Shown here: positions 54,541 to 63,291 of the stretch, one piece after another
How positions within the stretch are numbered: the first letter of the stretch is position 1
How the letters are laid out: each line of letters opens with the position of its first letter
DNA from: Paenibacillus sp. R14(2021)
GTDB lineage: Bacteria; Bacillota; Bacilli; Paenibacillales; Paenibacillaceae
Assembly (NCBI RefSeq): GCF_019431355.1
Contig: NZ_CP080269.1
Coordinates: 5,715,001 to 5,779,000, forward strand
Direction: 5' to 3'
Length of the DNA stretch: 64,000 bases
Made by a program: the position numbers and the translations under genes
Notes under the pieces: model-generated
The model's database searches: none
Seen by the model: the letters and a program-made list of their open reading frames with translations, nothing else
Told to the model about the DNA's origin: nothing

Positions 54541-54814
54541 AGTTTATAGAATATGTATTCGCTGACAATCTAAGGTCAATTTGTACATATACAATTGAGT
54601 CATGCTTAACATATACAGGTTGATCAAAGTTGGACCAGACAATATACATCGCAATAACAGAAACGCAGCACTACTTCGAATTATGGTGCTACAAGATGTC
54701 AAGACAGCTTTTTAGATTTTTAAGGTGTGAATTATTGCACAAGGTCAGCTTTAGCGTCCCTTAACGCTTGATGGGGAAGCCATTCATCTGGAAAAAGTTG
54801 CCCTTTTCATTAAA

Positions 54815-54825
54815 GTAACGGTCAG
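54815..54825 (+). repeat. CTAACGGG-family repeat, right end only
   Basis: AAAGTAACGGTCAG matches the right end GAAGTAACGGGCAG of complete copies. The preceding ~50 bp (from TAACGCTTGATGGGG) may be a decayed left part. It heads the RidA unit. Confidence 0.5.
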
Positions 54826-54896
54826 AATTGCGTAATAAATTTACACATGTAAATGGAAATATTAGTTTATACATTATGGAGAGAGGAGATTTTGAA

Positions 54897-55289
54897 ATGA
54901 ACGAAAGAACAAGAGTTTTTACTGGTTCGCTTTGGGAGCCAGTTGTTGGATATTGTAGAGCCATTCGTGTAGGGAATCGTGTTGAAGTAGTAGGTACAAC
55001 TGCTATGAAAGATGGTGAAGTTATTGGAGTAGAGAGTGCCTACGAACAAACGAAAAGCATTATAAAAACCATAGAAGAAGCACTTCATAAAGTTGGAGCG
55101 AATTTAGCAGATGTTGTTAGAACAAGAATGTTTGTAACTGATATATCAAAGTGGGAAGAGATTGGGAAAGCCCATGGAGAGTTTTTCAAAGATATCCAAC
55201 CTGTTGCCACAATGGTTGAAGTTAAAGCACTTATTGACTCAAGACTTTTAGTGGAGATAGAAGCAGAAGCTATTGTAAGCGGTGAATAA
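54897..55289 (+). CDS. RidA family protein
   Basis: 130 residues. Rid/YjgF fold: VFTGSLWEPVVGYCRAIRVGNRVEVVGTTAM, QTKSIIKTIEEALHKVGANLADVVRTRMFVTDISKWEEIGKAHGEFF and a terminal LVEIEAEAIVSGE. The Arg of VVRTRMFV corresponds to the Arg used by RidA to hydrolyse enamines or imines, but the family is broad. ATG 54897 follows GAGAGGAG. First gene of the second array. Confidence 0.92.
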   Translation: MNERTRVFTGSLWEPVVGYCRAIRVGNRVEVVGTTAMKDGEVIGVESAYEQTKSIIKTIEEALHKVGANLADVVRTRMFVTDISKWEEIGKAHGEFFKDIQPVATMVEVKALIDSRLLVEIEAEAIVSGE

Positions 55290-55310
55290 CTTTGTGAGTT
55301 TTTTATTGTG

Positions 55311-55395
55311 CTAACGGGCACGATACTTCAAATAAAGACACGAAGGCAGCCGATTGGAAAAGATCGGCTGCCTTCGCTCAACTAACGGGCAGGAT
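55311..55395 (+). repeat. CTAACGGG-family repeat, copy A
   Basis: Left end CTAACGGGCACGATACTTCA, stem CGAAGGCAGCCGAT / ATCGGCTGCCTTCG, right end CTAACGGGCAGGATA (55382-). Separates the RidA unit from the next gene. Confidence 0.88.
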
Positions 55396-55495
55396 ATTAT
55401 AACCAATTAACGAATGTTAGTGTATTGAGATGTTTGCGAAGCTCACTGATAAAGACATTAACAGAAATCCGAAAAACGTTTAAGGGACTGATTAT

Positions 55496-55963
55496 ATGAG
55501 TGATGAAGAGAGAAAAGTTAAAAAAGGACAAAAACGAATACTTGTGTTTTTCATCTTCATTGCAGTTCTGATTTTTCTAAACCCATTTTCAATCAGTTTA
55601 TATATTAATAACTACTATTTAAATCATTTTGAAAAGTCATTGAATTCGATACCTATTCCTTCAAATACAAGAGTAGTGAAACTATCTTCAAGCGTTGGAC
55701 TAAACTCTGCTTATAAATTTGGAGAAGAAGCTTCAAATGGAGATCATTGTGATTTTCTTGCATTTAAAGTGTTAGAAACATCACTTTCTGAGAAGGAAGT
55801 TACTGAGTTTTATAAGAATCGATCGGTTAAAGCAGCGAAAGGAAATGGAATCGTTCAAATAGTAATTAAGGACTTTAAAGAAGCGAGCAATGGCAACAAT
55901 AGCTTTAGAATACAGGTGTATGATCCTGATCATAGTGCAATGTTGGATATAAGATGCGGATAG
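55496..55963 (+). CDS. Membrane-anchored hypothetical protein
   Basis: 155 residues: a basic N-terminus, one TM segment (ILVFFIFIAVLIFLNPFSISL, about 15-35), then an outside domain (SLNSIPIPSNTRVVKLSSSVG ... FKVLETSLSEKEVTEFYKN). ATG 55496 with a weak AAGGGA site. Unrecognised. Its unit ends in a half attC of the first array's type fused to a CTAACGGG repeat. Confidence 0.7.
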   Translation: MSDEERKVKKGQKRILVFFIFIAVLIFLNPFSISLYINNYYLNHFEKSLNSIPIPSNTRVVKLSSSVGLNSAYKFGEEASNGDHCDFLAFKVLETSLSEKEVTEFYKNRSVKAAKGNGIVQIVIKDFKEASNGNNSFRIQVYDPDHSAMLDIRCG

Positions 55964-55980
55964 CGCAAAGGAGTTTCGGA

Positions 55981-56024
55981 CTTCTGATAACACCATATTC
56001 ACGCTTCGAGCCATTCGGCAAGGT
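55981..56024 (+). repeat. attC left half of the first family, within the second array
   Basis: CTTCTGATAACACCATATTC ACGCTTCGAGCCATTCGGC matches the R''-L''-GGGCC segment of the 10-24 kb attC sites. R'' is TGATAAC. The homology ends at 56024, 9 bp before CTAACGGG copy B. Confidence 0.85.
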
Positions 56025-56032
56025 TCATTACA

Positions 56033-56113
56033 CTAACGGGAAACGATAGCTCAATCATGACACGACGGCAGCCGGCCTGAATAACGGCTGCCGTCGTTGC
56101 GCTAACAGGCAGT
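56033..56113 (+). repeat. CTAACGGG-family repeat, copy B
   Basis: CTAACGGGAAACGATAG, TTCAATC-like CTCAATCATGACA, stem ACGACGGCAGCCG / CGGCTGCCGTCGT, right end GCTAACAGGCAG. Confidence 0.9.
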
Positions 56114-56184
56114 TTAGTGTGGTCATTCAAAGGATTGAAATTTGGAATTATTAGGAGTATTGTGTGATTCAAGGAGGAGATTAG

Positions 56185-56415
56185 ATGGTGCCACCTGAAG
56201 TCAAAGTAATTTCTGTATTAATTACAATATTTCTTGTGCTTTGGACAGGAGCTGCATTGTTCGCCACTATTAAGCCAAGAACATTTTGGAATATAACTCA
56301 AGGGTGGAAGGCAACACGAGAACCTTCACCTGCTTATTTTTTATTTTCTCGAATCGGAACTGCAATATTAGCATTCATTGGTCTTGTATTGTTAATCCAA
56401 CCATATTTCAATTGA
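56185..56415 (+). CDS. Small membrane protein, probably DUF6199
   Basis: 76 residues, two TM segments (VISVLITIFLVLWTGAALFA and IGTAILAFIGLVLLIQPYF) with KPRTFWNITQGWKATREPSPAY between them, a pattern I associate with DUF6199. AAGGAGG before ATG 56185. Function unknown. Sole gene between repeat copies B and C. Confidence 0.78.
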   Translation: MVPPEVKVISVLITIFLVLWTGAALFATIKPRTFWNITQGWKATREPSPAYFLFSRIGTAILAFIGLVLLIQPYFN

Positions 56416-56424
56416 AAGCTTAAG

Positions 56425-56506
56425 CTAATTAGGAACGATAGTTCAATTACGATATGCGGCAGCCGGTCTAACGATCAGCTTCCGTTTCCATTGAAGTAAC
56501 GGGCAG
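56425..56506 (+). repeat. CTAACGGG-family repeat, copy C
   Basis: CTAATTAGGAACGATAG, stem GCGGCAGC..., loop GGTCTAACGATC, right end GAAGTAACGGGCAG. Same stem class as copy F. Confidence 0.85.
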
Positions 56507-56586
56507 ATTTGCTTAAGAGCTAAGGAGGGAAATTCTGTATCTGTTACGAATTACTATCGTGTTGAGGATGGAAAAGGAAGAGAACG

Positions 56587-57057
56587 ATGAAGGTTACCGT
56601 CGGTGTACAAGCAGTTATTTTAAAAAACAATAAGATCCTAATTATTAAGAAACAGGATGATGACGGTGATGTGACTTACATCCTCCCAGGTGGCAAGCAA
56701 GAGTTTGGTGAAACAATAGAGCAAGCTGTTTGCCGAGAAGTATTCGAAGAGGTCGGTATAACCATAAACGTTGACGAGCTTTTATTTCTTCGAGAATTTA
56801 TTGGGTCCAATCATGAAAACGCCGAAACTAATAAAAACCTTCATATCGTCAGTCCTATTTTTTTATGCAGTATGCAGCCCGGCGACGATATTTCTCTAAC
56901 TCCCCCGAATCCAGATCCGGACCAAATTGGAGCAGCTTGGATTAATATTGATGAGTTAGGAGGCTTACGGTTTTATCCAAAGCAGTTAGTGCCCCAATTA
57001 ATTGAAATTGCTAGCGGAAATAAACCAAGACTCTGCTACGTTGGCGATATTAACTAA
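56587..57057 (+). CDS. Nudix hydrolase
   Basis: 156 residues. Nudix box GGKQEFGETIEQAVCREVFEEVGI intact with REVFEE. N-terminal VGVQAVILKNNKILIIKKQDDDG and C-terminal AAWINIDELGGLRFYPKQL. ATG 56587 has GGAAGAG upstream. Sole gene between repeat copies C and D. Confidence 0.92.
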   Translation: MKVTVGVQAVILKNNKILIIKKQDDDGDVTYILPGGKQEFGETIEQAVCREVFEEVGITINVDELLFLREFIGSNHENAETNKNLHIVSPIFLCSMQPGDDISLTPPNPDPDQIGAAWINIDELGGLRFYPKQLVPQLIEIASGNKPRLCYVGDIN

Positions 57058-57074
57058 TTGAAGTTCATTGAACT

Positions 57075-57125
57075 CCTAACGGGGAACGATAGCTCAATCA
57101 AAACACTAAGGCAGCCGGTCAGATT
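57075..57125 (+). repeat. CTAACGGG-family repeat, copy D, left half
   Basis: CCTAACGGGGAACGATAG, CTCAATCAAAACACTAAGG, CAGCCGGTCAGATT, then lost. The break coincides with the ribosome site of the GH43 gene. Confidence 0.85.
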
Positions 57126-57138
57126 GGAGGCGGATTCA

Positions 57139-58086
57139 TTGTCAGCTGTTTATAAGAATCCCTTGAACATTCGAAATATCGGAGATCCCTTTATATTGAG
57201 AACGACGGACGGCAAATACTATTGTTATCCCACATCGGCGCAGAACGGTTACAAGGTCTGGTCATCCGAAGACCTGATCGAATGGACGGACGAAGGGTTC
57301 GTATACGAGAAGGAGCGCAATGACAAGGCTTGGGGCTACAAGCAGTTCTGGGCTCCCGAGGTCGTGGAGCGCGAAGGCCAGTTCTATATGTATTACACGG
57401 CGCGGTGGAGCGAGAAGGACAGCTTGCGAATTGGAGTTGCCATTGCGGAGAGCCCGACCGGTCCTTTCGTTGACGTATTCGACCGACCTCTGTTTGACTT
57501 CGGCTATGCCGCAATCGACGCGCATGTCATGCTGGGTGATAACGGCACTTATTACCTGTACTATTCAAGAGACTGCTCCGAGAATATCGTGAATGGGCGG
57601 CATGAGAGTCATATCTACGGATTCGAGCTGGATGACGATATGTTGACTCCGAAACAGGAAGGAAAGCTTCTGTTGCAGCCTGACCAGGAATGGGAATTCA
57701 AGTCCGGACCAGATTGGCTTTGGAATGAAGGGCCATTCGTCGTTCGGAATAATGGTCTGTATTACTTAATGTATTCGGCGAACTGCTTCGCCCACCGGGA
57801 TTATTCGGTTGGTTACGCGGTCAGCGAATATCCGCTGGGGCCGTACCGGAAGTACGAACATAATCCGATTCTATTCTCCGATTGTGAAGAAATATCCGGG
57901 CCAGGGCATCACAGCGTAACGGACTCTCCCGATCGCACGGAGCTATTCATTGTGTATCACACGCATTCCGACCCTGTAGTAGGCGGTGGAGACCGACAAG
58001 TCTGCATGGACCGAATGGCGTTCCGGGAAGACGGCTCCATCGTCGTTCACGGTCCGACGCTGAAGGAGCAGAAAGCGCCTTCGTGA
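57139..58086 (+). CDS. Glycoside hydrolase family 43 protein
   Basis: 315 residues, five-bladed beta-propeller. Catalytic candidates: Asp in NIGDPFILRT (~14), pKa-modulating Asp in AAIDAHVMLG, and acid Glu in WNEGPFVVRNNG. GH43 enzymes act on arabinans and xylans; no signal peptide is seen, so it would be intracellular. TTG 57139 with GGAGG eight bases before. Its GC-rich codon use contrasts with the neighbouring AT-rich genes, so it seems to be host-type DNA placed in the array. Confidence 0.87.
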   Translation: MSAVYKNPLNIRNIGDPFILRTTDGKYYCYPTSAQNGYKVWSSEDLIEWTDEGFVYEKERNDKAWGYKQFWAPEVVEREGQFYMYYTARWSEKDSLRIGVAIAESPTGPFVDVFDRPLFDFGYAAIDAHVMLGDNGTYYLYYSRDCSENIVNGRHESHIYGFELDDDMLTPKQEGKLLLQPDQEWEFKSGPDWLWNEGPFVVRNNGLYYLMYSANCFAHRDYSVGYAVSEYPLGPYRKYEHNPILFSDCEEISGPGHHSVTDSPDRTELFIVYHTHSDPVVGGGDRQVCMDRMAFREDGSIVVHGPTLKEQKAPS

Positions 58087-58212
58087 TTCTGAATCATGAC
58101 CGGGCGGTATCCGCGCACGACGAGGTGTTGGGCGAACGGGCAGTCGAAAGCCATGGAATCGGCATGGCGCTGACCGTCGATTCGCTCCCCCGCGTGGCGC
58201 TCCGTGGTAGGC

Positions 58213-58255
58213 CCCAAAATGCCTCCCTCGCTTTCTACTGCGAGGGAGGCATTTT
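58213..58255 (+). terminator. Terminator after the GH43 gene
   Basis: CAAAATGCCTCCCTCGC / GCGAGGGAGGCATTTTG, a 17-bp perfect stem with a short loop. The following ~290 bp to repeat copy E show no gene. Confidence 0.92.
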
Positions 58256-58543
58256 GAATTCATGGCTGCTAAAATCCAATAAATGTGCACGGTGGATTGT
58301 GCGAGGTGCTAGCTCGTCTGGATCACCTGATAAAGAATATATAAGCCGTTCACTATGAAAGAACGAATTAACTTTCATGCTCTGTGGTGCAGCAGCATTG
58401 GGACTGATTAAATCTAAACGATCTGATTGGTATGCGACTTTTTCGGAGTTATTCCGTTCAAAGTAAAGTGAATTACAAACCGAGATTAAAGCCCTAACAG
58501 GGAATGCAAATTGATAATTATGAAAATGAGTGAAGGCATTAAG

Positions 58544-58622
58544 CTATCGGGAACGATAGTTCAATCATGACACGACGGCAGCCGGCCTGAATATCGGCTG
58601 CCGTCGTTCAGCTAACGGGCAG
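58544..58622 (+). repeat. CTAACGGG-family repeat, copy E
   Basis: CTATCGGGAACGATAG (here a perfect CTATCG/CGATAG hairpin), stem ACGACGGCAGCCG / CGGCTGCCGTCGT, right end GCTAACGGGCAG. Nearly identical to copy B. Confidence 0.92.
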
Positions 58623-58639
58623 CATTCCTATTATGAAGA

Positions 58640-60300
58640 AATACGAGGTTTGAGAAATAAAAAGACTCCTTGGTATGATGTTAATGGGTCCACGACGCTG
58701 GCCGGCTGAACGGATCCCAAAAACAAACCAAGGAGAATACAACATGAATTTTAATCAAAATGAACGAATTAATCAAATCACATCTTCTACCTTAATTGTC
58801 GGTGTAGACATCGCAAAATTCAAACATGTGGCTCGCGCACAAGACAACCGCGGAGTCGAGTTCGGGAAGCCAATTACGTTTGAAAATACCCAGGCAGGAT
58901 TCGAGTTGTTTGTGAGCTGGTTCAAGAAGATCATTGCAGAACAAGGTTTCCAAGACGTCATGGTAGGCATGGAACCAACCGGTCACTACTGGCTGAACCT
59001 TGCTCATTTCCTTAGAGGAAAGCAAGTTAAGTACGGTGTTGTGAATCCGCTGCACGTGAAAAAGAGCAAAGAGTTAGACGACAACTCTCCAACTAAAAAT
59101 GACATTAAGGATGCGAAAGTCATTGCACAGCTGGTCAAAGACGGGAGATACGCCGTTCCAAGCCTTCCTCAGGGCATTTATGCAGAATTGAGGGAAGCGA
59201 TGAAGATTCGCGATCACCTAACGACTGACCTTTGTGTGGTCCAAGCGCGTGTCCATAACTGGCTAGATCGGTACTTTCCAGAGTTTCTAACGGTATTTAA
59301 GGATTGGGAATGCAAGTCTGCCATCCAAATGCTGAGCCTCTATTTACTGCCACATGAGCTTGTAAACGTACCGGATAAAACCTTGCTGCAGCACCTGAGA
59401 GAGGTGGCAAAGCGAGGACTTGGCCTAGGTCGGATCAAGAATTTGAAGGAAGCAGCGTGTCGTTCAATAGGCATAAGAACGGGCTCGGAGTTAGCGAAAA
59501 TGGAGCTTAAGCTCTTGCTTACCCAGTACGAATGGCTTCATAACAAGCTCGAAGAGTTGGGAGCAAGATTGAATGAATTACTCATACAGATTCCTCATGT
59601 GCAGCAATTGCTGGCCATTAAAGGGATTGGAAGAGACACCATCGCAGGATTCCTTGCGGAGGTAGGTGACATTAGCCAGTACCGTCATCCCAAACAGATT
59701 AGTAAGCTAGCTGGATTGAATTTGAAAACGAACTCATCTGGTACACATACAGGACAGACCAAGATTACAAAGAGAGGCCGAAAACGCCTTCGCGCCTTAC
59801 TCTTTAGAGTAATGATGCCGTTGGTCGCTAAAAACGCCGCCTTCCGTGCCTTGCACGAGTACTACACCAAACGGTCGATAAATCCGCTCAAAAAGATGCA
59901 ATCTCTCATCGCGTTGTGTAACAAACTCATACGGATCCTGTTCGGTATATTGAAGAAGGGACATGAGTTCAGTGAAGAGAAAATGATCCAGGATATCCCT
60001 CGATTCGTAGAATTACCGCAAGCAGCTTAATTGAACGTTTTTCTTTTGACTTAGTAATGAAAGAAGCAGATAACAAGAAGCACGGATGAGTCGGAACGGC
60101 ACTAACATACGGACGAAGATCCTGTCGGGCAGCATATCTGACCTCCACCTCATGGACAGGTTGAATGAAGGAATGTGGGAGCGTAGACTCTGCGAGATGT
60201 GGGAGGGTTGACCGCCATGAGCTTATGTGGAGATCCAAAGGTGCAACCATACTTTACCGAAGTAACCACTTTTTACAGAGAGTGGTCTAGGTGGAGACTT
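58640..60300 (+). mobile_element. IS110-family insertion sequence (ends not resolved)
   Basis: One transposase gene with ~100 bp before and at least ~250 bp of non-coding DNA after it. The unit's right border could not be fixed because IS110 elements lack terminal repeats and I found no convincing subterminal pair. The longer 3' non-coding part suggests the IS1111-type layout. Inserted between repeat copies E and F. Confidence 0.65.
58744..60030 (+). CDS. IS110 family transposase
   Basis: 428 residues. DEDD domain: LIVGVDIAKFKHVARAQ (Asp), MVGMEPTGHYWLNLA (Glu), SPTKNDIKDAKVIAQLV (Asp pair). C-terminal LLAIKGIGRDTIAGFLAEVGDISQYRHPKQISKLAGLN with the Ser region LKTNSSGTHTGQTKITKRG. ATG 58744 with AAGGAG. 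Only distantly related to the transposase at 17753. Appears intact. Confidence 0.94.
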   Translation: MNFNQNERINQITSSTLIVGVDIAKFKHVARAQDNRGVEFGKPITFENTQAGFELFVSWFKKIIAEQGFQDVMVGMEPTGHYWLNLAHFLRGKQVKYGVVNPLHVKKSKELDDNSPTKNDIKDAKVIAQLVKDGRYAVPSLPQGIYAELREAMKIRDHLTTDLCVVQARVHNWLDRYFPEFLTVFKDWECKSAIQMLSLYLLPHELVNVPDKTLLQHLREVAKRGLGLGRIKNLKEAACRSIGIRTGSELAKMELKLLLTQYEWLHNKLEELGARLNELLIQIPHVQQLLAIKGIGRDTIAGFLAEVGDISQYRHPKQISKLAGLNLKTNSSGTHTGQTKITKRGRKRLRALLFRVMMPLVAKNAAFRALHEYYTKRSINPLKKMQSLIALCNKLIRILFGILKKGHEFSEEKMIQDIPRFVELPQAA

Positions 60301-60521
60301 TATTCGCCTTTGCCAGCCCCATAAATTTCTTCATCTACAACTTCGTTCCATCTAAATGTTATCTGTGAGGAAGTGTACTTGGTCAAAATCTAAGAAAACG
60401 AGAGCATTTAAGAGAAAGGCGATTCTCCATAGAGGGAGGTTAACGCAACAAATGGAACTTTTTTACGTCTAAATTTCAGACAACTATTGGACCTATTTTT
60501 TTATTGAAGGGAAGATAATGA
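60031..60521. other. Non-coding region: IS 3' part and array leader
   Basis: About 490 bp without a credible gene. The first ~270 bp are probably the IS guide-RNA region and right end. The rest is AT-rich spacer before a small membrane protein. Confidence 0.45.
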
Positions 60522-60680
60522 ATGACTGAAAAGAAAAAATTATATCTAGTTAACATGTTGGTGTTGGCAGTTATCCTCTTTCTTGTAGCCGCATATGTAC
60601 TACACACCTCGACACCAGTAACAGACTTTTTTTTAGCGTTATTGGCTTCGCATTTCATTATAGATAAACTTGTTAAATAA
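60522..60680 (+). CDS. Tiny membrane protein
   Basis: 52 residues: TEKKKLYLVNMLVLAVILFL then VAAYVLHTSTPVTDFFLALLA, two hydrophobic segments. ATG 60522 preceded by GAAGGGAAG; an overlapping ATG at 60518 stops after three codons. Sole gene between the IS and repeat copy F. Confidence 0.65.
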   Translation: MTEKKKLYLVNMLVLAVILFLVAAYVLHTSTPVTDFFLALLASHFIIDKLVK

Positions 60681-60704
60681 TTAACTTACTGACATTCAAG
60701 TTCA

Positions 60705-60786
60705 ACTAACGGGAGACGATAGTTCAATCACGATATGCGGCAGCCGGTCAAACGATCAGCTGCGTTTCCATTGAAGTAACGGGCAG
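60705..60786 (+). repeat. CTAACGGG-family repeat, copy F
   Basis: CTAACGGGAGACGATAGTTC AATCA, arm GCGGCAGCCGGTC with loop AAAC and GATCAGCTGCG, right end GAAGTAACGGGCAGGATA. Confidence 0.9.
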
Positions 60787-60905
60787 GATAGATCAATCAT
60801 TTCGCGAATACTTACAGCATGGATTTTTGCGAGTTCGTAAGACAGCACAAGAGAGAATCGGAAAGTTGAGAATTACATCAATATCATTTGAAGGAGTGCA
60901 TTTCT

Positions 60906-61229
60906 ATGGATTTCAATTCCATATATTTTCATGATTCAGAACTCAAAGAAATAAAATACGATTGGAATTCATTTACTCTAAATCTTATTCTAAATATTTT
61001 TATAGACGGTCCACGTAAACCTTTTCAACAAAGTATCTTGAAATTTACTGAATGTACTTTGTTTGAAGTGCCTCATAATGCACCTTGGGGAGATTCATTT
61101 TACATAAACGGAGCAAACCAACTTCTAAGTGCAGATCAAGAAATGAGCACATATGAAATTGAAATGCAATCAGGGGACATTATAAAGATAAATGCAAGAA
61201 GATTTGAATTATTAGTAAACGTAGATTAG
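60906..61229 (+). CDS. Hypothetical protein
   Basis: 107 residues, soluble, beta-rich: MDFNSIYFHDSELKEIKYD then FTLNLILNIFIDG, TECTLFEVPHNAPWGDSFYI and IEMQSGDIIKINARRFELL. It resembles small immunity-type or uncharacterised proteins with an N-terminal FHDSEL motif, but no family can be named. ATG 60906 lies nine bases after AAGGAG. Confidence 0.75.
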   Translation: MDFNSIYFHDSELKEIKYDWNSFTLNLILNIFIDGPRKPFQQSILKFTECTLFEVPHNAPWGDSFYINGANQLLSADQEMSTYEIEMQSGDIIKINARRFELLVNVD

Positions 61230-61320
61230 AAAACAGAATTTTGGTCGCTTTCAAGAAGCCGTCCCTCTAAATAACCCTTATTCATGCTGTTCAGTCCGCC
61301 TAAGCCTCTTTGGGATTAAA

Positions 61321-61340
61321 CTAACTGGGAACGATAGTTC
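61321..61340 (+). repeat. CTAACGGG-family repeat, copy G, left end only
   Basis: CTAACTGGGAACGATAGTTC, after which the next gene's leader follows directly, without stem or right end. Confidence 0.82.
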
Positions 61341-61367
61341 AGAGAATATAAATGCAGGAGGTTTCAG

Positions 61368-61571
61368 ATGAAGGAGGAGTGGATAGATGCTGCAAAGTTA
61401 TTAGCAACGGATCCGACCATATCCATCAAATGTCCTGATTGCAAAGATCACGTATTGATTGAGGTAGTAGACATTGATTCACCTTTAAATACAGTGGAAT
61501 TTGAAACGTATATGACTTGTCCTCGCTGTAAAGCACAAGCTGTTTTAAGATTGCAGCGTAAAGAGGCTTAA
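61368..61571 (+). CDS. Small zinc-ribbon protein
   Basis: 67 residues. Two CxxC knuckles, IKCPDCKDHVL near residue 25 and MTCPRCKAQAVLRLQRK near 52, predict one zinc ribbon. AGGAGG before ATG 61368. Function unknown. The stop TAA directly abuts repeat copy H. Confidence 0.82.
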   Translation: MKEEWIDAAKLLATDPTISIKCPDCKDHVLIEVVDIDSPLNTVEFETYMTCPRCKAQAVLRLQRKEA

Positions 61572-61572
61572 G

Positions 61573-61649
61573 CTAACTGGGAACGTTAGTTGAACGCATT
61601 TTGGAGCAGTTTGCCGGCGGCAGCTGCTCCATTTTTCGTTAACGGGCAG
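61573..61649 (+). repeat. CTAACGGG-family repeat, copy H
   Basis: CTAACTGGGAACGTTAG (perfect CTAAC/GTTAG pairing), TTGAACGCA, different stem GGAGCAG / CTGCTCC, right end GTTAACGGGCAG. Followed by an unrelated hairpin GAGGCTGCCG / CGGCAGCCTT at 61682-61704. Confidence 0.88.
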
Positions 61650-61844
61650 TATAGCGCGATGATATCTTAATAAAAAAAATAGAGGCTGCCGAATCGGCAG
61701 CCTTAAGTTTTATCAAAGGAAAAATAAATTCTAACTCAATTATTAGTCTAACTAAGGGAAAAAGATAAGTCTACAACTTTTTTGGTATTTCATGTAAAGT
61801 TGTTTGTGACCTGACCGGGAAACGTTTGAGCGAGGAGGATTAAC

Positions 61845-62828
61845 ATGGTATCTTCTGGAATATTGTCTAAAGCAGCTAAATCCTTTGGATTTGATGTTGA
61901 AACCTTGGCTTTTATCAGTAATTCAACAAATGAAGTGTACCGATTTTCAAAGAACGATTCACAATACATTTTACGACTATCAGAAAAGTCATTTGATTAT
62001 GTGAACAGAATAAATGCGGAAGTCCACTGGGTGCGCTATTTGGCCGAAAACGGAATACAGGCTTCGTTGCCTATCACAACAACGGATGGAGAATTAACCG
62101 CCGTTTATAATGAGAATGAAAAATGGGTTATAGCGACAGCTTTTCAAATGGCGTCAGGGATTTTTTTTGATAGAGAGCCGGGAATGTGGGGCCCTTCTTT
62201 GTTTCATCAATGGGGTGAATTGATGGGGAAGATACATAGCCTCACGAAATCTTATAACCCTGGGGACCTAAGTTTAAAAAGAGCTGAGTGGGGGCCTGCC
62301 ATACTTGATAACCCTCACTTAAGGGAAGGGAGCTACCGGATTCTCCTTGATAAATTACAGTCACTAGAAAGCCTGATTTCTTCCTTCCCTAAAGATGAGA
62401 AATCGTATGGGTTGATCCACTATGATTTCCATCCTTATAATTTCCTTATCGATCAGGGAAAGATTACAGTTTTTGATTTTGATGACGCGATATACGGCTG
62501 GTTTGCGCTGGACATTGGGGTAGCAGCGGCCCATGCGGTTTGGTGGGGTTCACCAAAGCATGATCGGAAATCAAAACGTGAATTTGCAACACGGTTTTTG
62601 AATGAGTTTCTTACAGGCTACTTAAAGCAAAATAGCTTGGAAACATACTGGATCCAACAGATTCCTCTATTCATGGATTACAGAAATATTAGTTCTTTCT
62701 TCTGGTGGCTAAGCAGCTGGGACGGAGATGAAGGACATCTATCAGAATTTCAGAAAAGTGCTATCGCAAACGCTGTTGAACGCATTCAAAAAGGCCTGCC
62801 TTTTGATGGATGCGACATTCAATTGTAA
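61845..62828 (+). CDS. Aminoglycoside phosphotransferase-like (APH) kinase
   Basis: 327 residues. APH/choline-kinase fold: N-lobe NEVYRFSKNDSQYILRLSE with the likely ATP Lys position occupied by Arg, catalytic loop LIHYDFHPYNFLID near residue 191 (Asp base), and metal motif ITVFDFDDAIYGW near 210. AGGAGG before ATG 61845. Relatives phosphorylate antibiotics or small metabolites, or are YerI-type kinases of unknown substrate. Largest gene of the second array. Confidence 0.88.
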   Translation: MVSSGILSKAAKSFGFDVETLAFISNSTNEVYRFSKNDSQYILRLSEKSFDYVNRINAEVHWVRYLAENGIQASLPITTTDGELTAVYNENEKWVIATAFQMASGIFFDREPGMWGPSLFHQWGELMGKIHSLTKSYNPGDLSLKRAEWGPAILDNPHLREGSYRILLDKLQSLESLISSFPKDEKSYGLIHYDFHPYNFLIDQGKITVFDFDDAIYGWFALDIGVAAAHAVWWGSPKHDRKSKREFATRFLNEFLTGYLKQNSLETYWIQQIPLFMDYRNISSFFWWLSSWDGDEGHLSEFQKSAIANAVERIQKGLPFDGCDIQL

Positions 62829-62863
62829 CACCAGGCTATCGAAGGTATCGACAGTTTGTTGAA

Positions 62864-62880
62864 GTAACGGGGAACGAGAG
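62864..62880 (+). repeat. CTAACGGG-family repeat, copy I, left end only
   Basis: GTAACGGGGAACGAGAG. The next gene's start follows within 15 bp; stem and right end are absent. Confidence 0.75.
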
Positions 62881-62894
62881 AGGGGTATATTCGA

Positions 62895-63281
62895 TTGATT
62901 TATAGACCCAGGGTATGTGCAGCAATAGTTAGGGATGATCAAATACTTATGGTATATCATGACCATCAAGATTGTGGTTTTTGGACATTACCGGGTGGTG
63001 GTGTAGAAGAAGGGGAAACTCTTGAAGAGGCAGTGATTCGTGAAGTTAAAGAAGAAGTAAATTTATATGGTAAAGTCCAACGGTTATTATTTGAGGATGA
63101 ATATGAATACGGGCCTGTCTATTGTTTCTTGGTTAATGTAAATGGTAGCCAAGATGCTTTATTAGGTTATGATCCAGAACTTTCAACCGATAAACAGATC
63201 ATGAAGAGGCTTAGCTGGATAGACCTTCAACAAATGAAAGAAGATATACAGGTTTCAAAAGTGATAAGTTCACTAGCGTAA
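62895..63281 (+). CDS. Nudix hydrolase
   Basis: 128 residues. Nudix box [24 protein letters not shown] intact (final Gly replaced by Asn). N-terminal [23 protein letters not shown]-terminal [12 protein letters not shown] 62895 with GAGAGGGG upstream, part of which is repeat copy I, so the repeat seems to supply the ribosome site. Confidence 0.9.
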   Translation: MIYRPRVCAAIVRDDQILMVYHDHQDCGFWTLPGGGVEEGETLEEAVIREVKEEVNLYGKVQRLLFEDEYEYGPVYCFLVNVNGSQDALLGYDPELSTDKQIMKRLSWIDLQQMKEDIQVSKVISSLA

Positions 63282-63291
63282 GGTTTTTACG

